The notes under the pieces: model-generated
Databases searched by the model: none
What the model was told of the DNA's origin: nothing
What the model saw: the letters and a program-made list of their open reading frames with translations, nothing else
Assembly (NCBI GenBank): GCA_011052285.1
Contig: DRJH01000032.1
Coordinates: forward strand, 1-5,452
DNA: 5,452 nt
Source of the DNA: Gammaproteobacteria bacterium
Lineage (GTDB): Bacteria; Pseudomonadota; Gammaproteobacteria; Arenicellales; DRJH01
Direction: 5' to 3'
Made by a program: the position numbers and the translations under genes
Shown here: piece by piece, positions 4,622-5,452 of the stretch
Numbering within the stretch: position 1 is the first letter of the stretch
Layout of the letters: each line of letters starts with the position of its first letter

Positions 4622-5452
4622 GTGATCTGGCTATCATTGTCCCGGTTTATAACCGAGTGGAATACACGAACATTTTTATAGAGTGTCTCAAGAAAAATAC
4701 GTATAAGGCATGGACACTGTTTATCGTTGACGACGGCTCAACGGATGGAACCGGGAAAATGCTGGCAGATATCAGTACCGGTATCGACCCAGACGCACAA
4801 GTCCCTATGAAAGACGGGGCGATATATCATATAAACGGCGATGGAAACTGGTGGTGGACAAAGTCTGTTAACAAAGCTGTAGAAGTTGCTTTACGTAGTG
4901 GTGCAGAACTGATACTAACGCAAAATAACGATGTTGAGTTCCCCTCTAATTATCTGGAGCGTATGGTGGAAGCCCACCGTATCAAACCAAATGCGATTGT
5001 CACGGCACCCATATTTGACCTTAATACAGGTCTGTGCCTCCCGGATGGCGGTGGCGTGCGGAGAAACTGGATAACAGCAAAAGATATAAAACTGCCCATA
5101 GTTGATAGCCGGTTAAAAGATGACAGTAGCGCAAATAATTGCGGTGAAGTATGGAGGGAGTTGACCCATTGCAGCGGGCGGGGGTGTTTGATACCGGAAG
5201 CTGTATTCAAGAAGACAGGATTGTATGATGAGAAACGTCTTCCGCAATACGCTGCTGATGACGATTTTACCTATAGAGCAGCGGGTGCGGGTTTTCCTGT
5301 ATTCATTTACCTGAAGACATACTGCCTCACGCCGGCGGAAGAGACGGGAATAACGGAGTTCGTATCAAGGAGATCATGGAGAACTTTCATTGGGTATCTG
5401 ACAAATCAAAAATCGCCGGCAAACATCAAGCGCAGGTTCTGGATTACCGTAC
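4618..5452 (+). CDS. GT2 family glycosyltransferase, rhamnosyltransferase-like (3' end outside window)
   Basis: An open frame of 278 codons runs from ATG 4618-4620 to the window edge without a stop. It shows LAIIVPVYNR (4-13), FIVDDGSTDGT (35-45), NGDGNWWWTKSVNKA (73-87) and LTQNNDVEFP (100-109), where NND(V/T) replaces the usual DxD. HCSGRGCLIP (184-193) and GLYDEKRLPQYAADDDFTYRA (201-221) follow, the latter holding the acidic cluster at the expected catalytic position. The G-N-x-WW-T...N and NND pattern is typical of the GT2 branch containing bacterial rhamnosyltransferases and similar O-antigen enzymes, but the actual sugar is unknown. The start overlaps the previous stop as ATGA, with a weak GCAGG eight bases upstream. 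Family members are usually about 270-330 residues, so little of the protein is likely missing. It is probably the next step in building the same repeat unit. Confidence 0.85.
   Translation, partial: MSDLAIIVPVYNRVEYTNIFIECLKKNTYKAWTLFIVDDGSTDGTGKMLADISTGIDPDAQVPMKDGAIYHINGDGNWWWTKSVNKAVEVALRSGAELILTQNNDVEFPSNYLERMVEAHRIKPNAIVTAPIFDLNTGLCLPDGGGVRRNWITAKDIKLPIVDSRLKDDSSANNCGEVWRELTHCSGRGCLIPEAVFKKTGLYDEKRLPQYAADDDFTYRAAGAGFPVFIYLKTYCLTPAEETGITEFVSRRSWRTFIGYLTNQKSPANIKRRFWITV

Noticed and set aside
4950..5210. 86-residue minus-strand open frame
   Set aside because: It lies antisense to conserved GT2 motifs of the last gene, which is open across the whole region.
1..5452. Insertion sequence, CRISPR array, tRNA or phage attachment site
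   Set aside because: No transposase-like frame, no regularly spaced repeats, no cloverleaf or CCA-ended candidate, and no flanking duplication beyond one 15-base match were seen.

Overview
The window is a surface-polysaccharide locus. It holds one 3' gene fragment, four complete genes and one 5' gene fragment. Every recognisable gene is a lipid-linked-sugar or glycan-assembly gene: a membrane glycosyltransferase, a GtrA-type protein, a GT2 enzyme with a membrane tail, a Wzy-like polymerase and two soluble GT2 glycosyltransferases. Codon use, Shine-Dalgarno sites and gene types fit a Gram-negative bacterium, most likely a gammaproteobacterium. That is inference; no marker gene is present to fix the taxon.

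Left block (1-2065). The window opens inside the 3' end of a plus-strand, GT39/ArnT-like multi-membrane-pass protein. It converges with, and overlaps by 35 bp, a minus-strand two-gene unit: a GT2 polyprenyl-phosphate-sugar synthase with four C-terminal membrane segments, then a GtrA-family small membrane protein. The two minus-strand genes overlap by 4 bases (GTGA). Together the three proteins have the parts of a Gtr-type modification pathway: sugar loading onto a polyprenyl phosphate, translocation, and periplasmic transfer.

Middle (2066-2371). A 306-bp, AT-rich, divergent intergenic region separates the blocks. It must carry the promoters for both directions. It contains two inverted repeats and a possible extended -10 element.

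Right block (2372-5452). A plus-strand cluster encodes a Wzy-like repeat-unit polymerase, a complete GT2 enzyme and a second GT2 enzyme cut by the window end; the two GT2 genes overlap by ATGA. Base composition drops sharply at the polymerase (sampled 60-base lines: 36/60 G+C in the left block, 19-23/60 in wzy, 27-30/60 in the GT2 genes). This is the usual look of a laterally acquired O-antigen or capsule cluster. GT2 enzymes would build a lipid-linked repeat unit on the cytoplasmic face and Wzy would polymerise it in the periplasm.

The least expected signal is between wzy and the first plus-strand GT2 gene. An alternative frame (3561-3692) reads like the worn C-terminal end of a hexapeptide-repeat acyltransferase, and its stop codon overlaps the next gene's start (TGATG). 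It may be the relic of a lost O-acetyltransferase gene. Apart from that I see variants of known families and no clearly new system.
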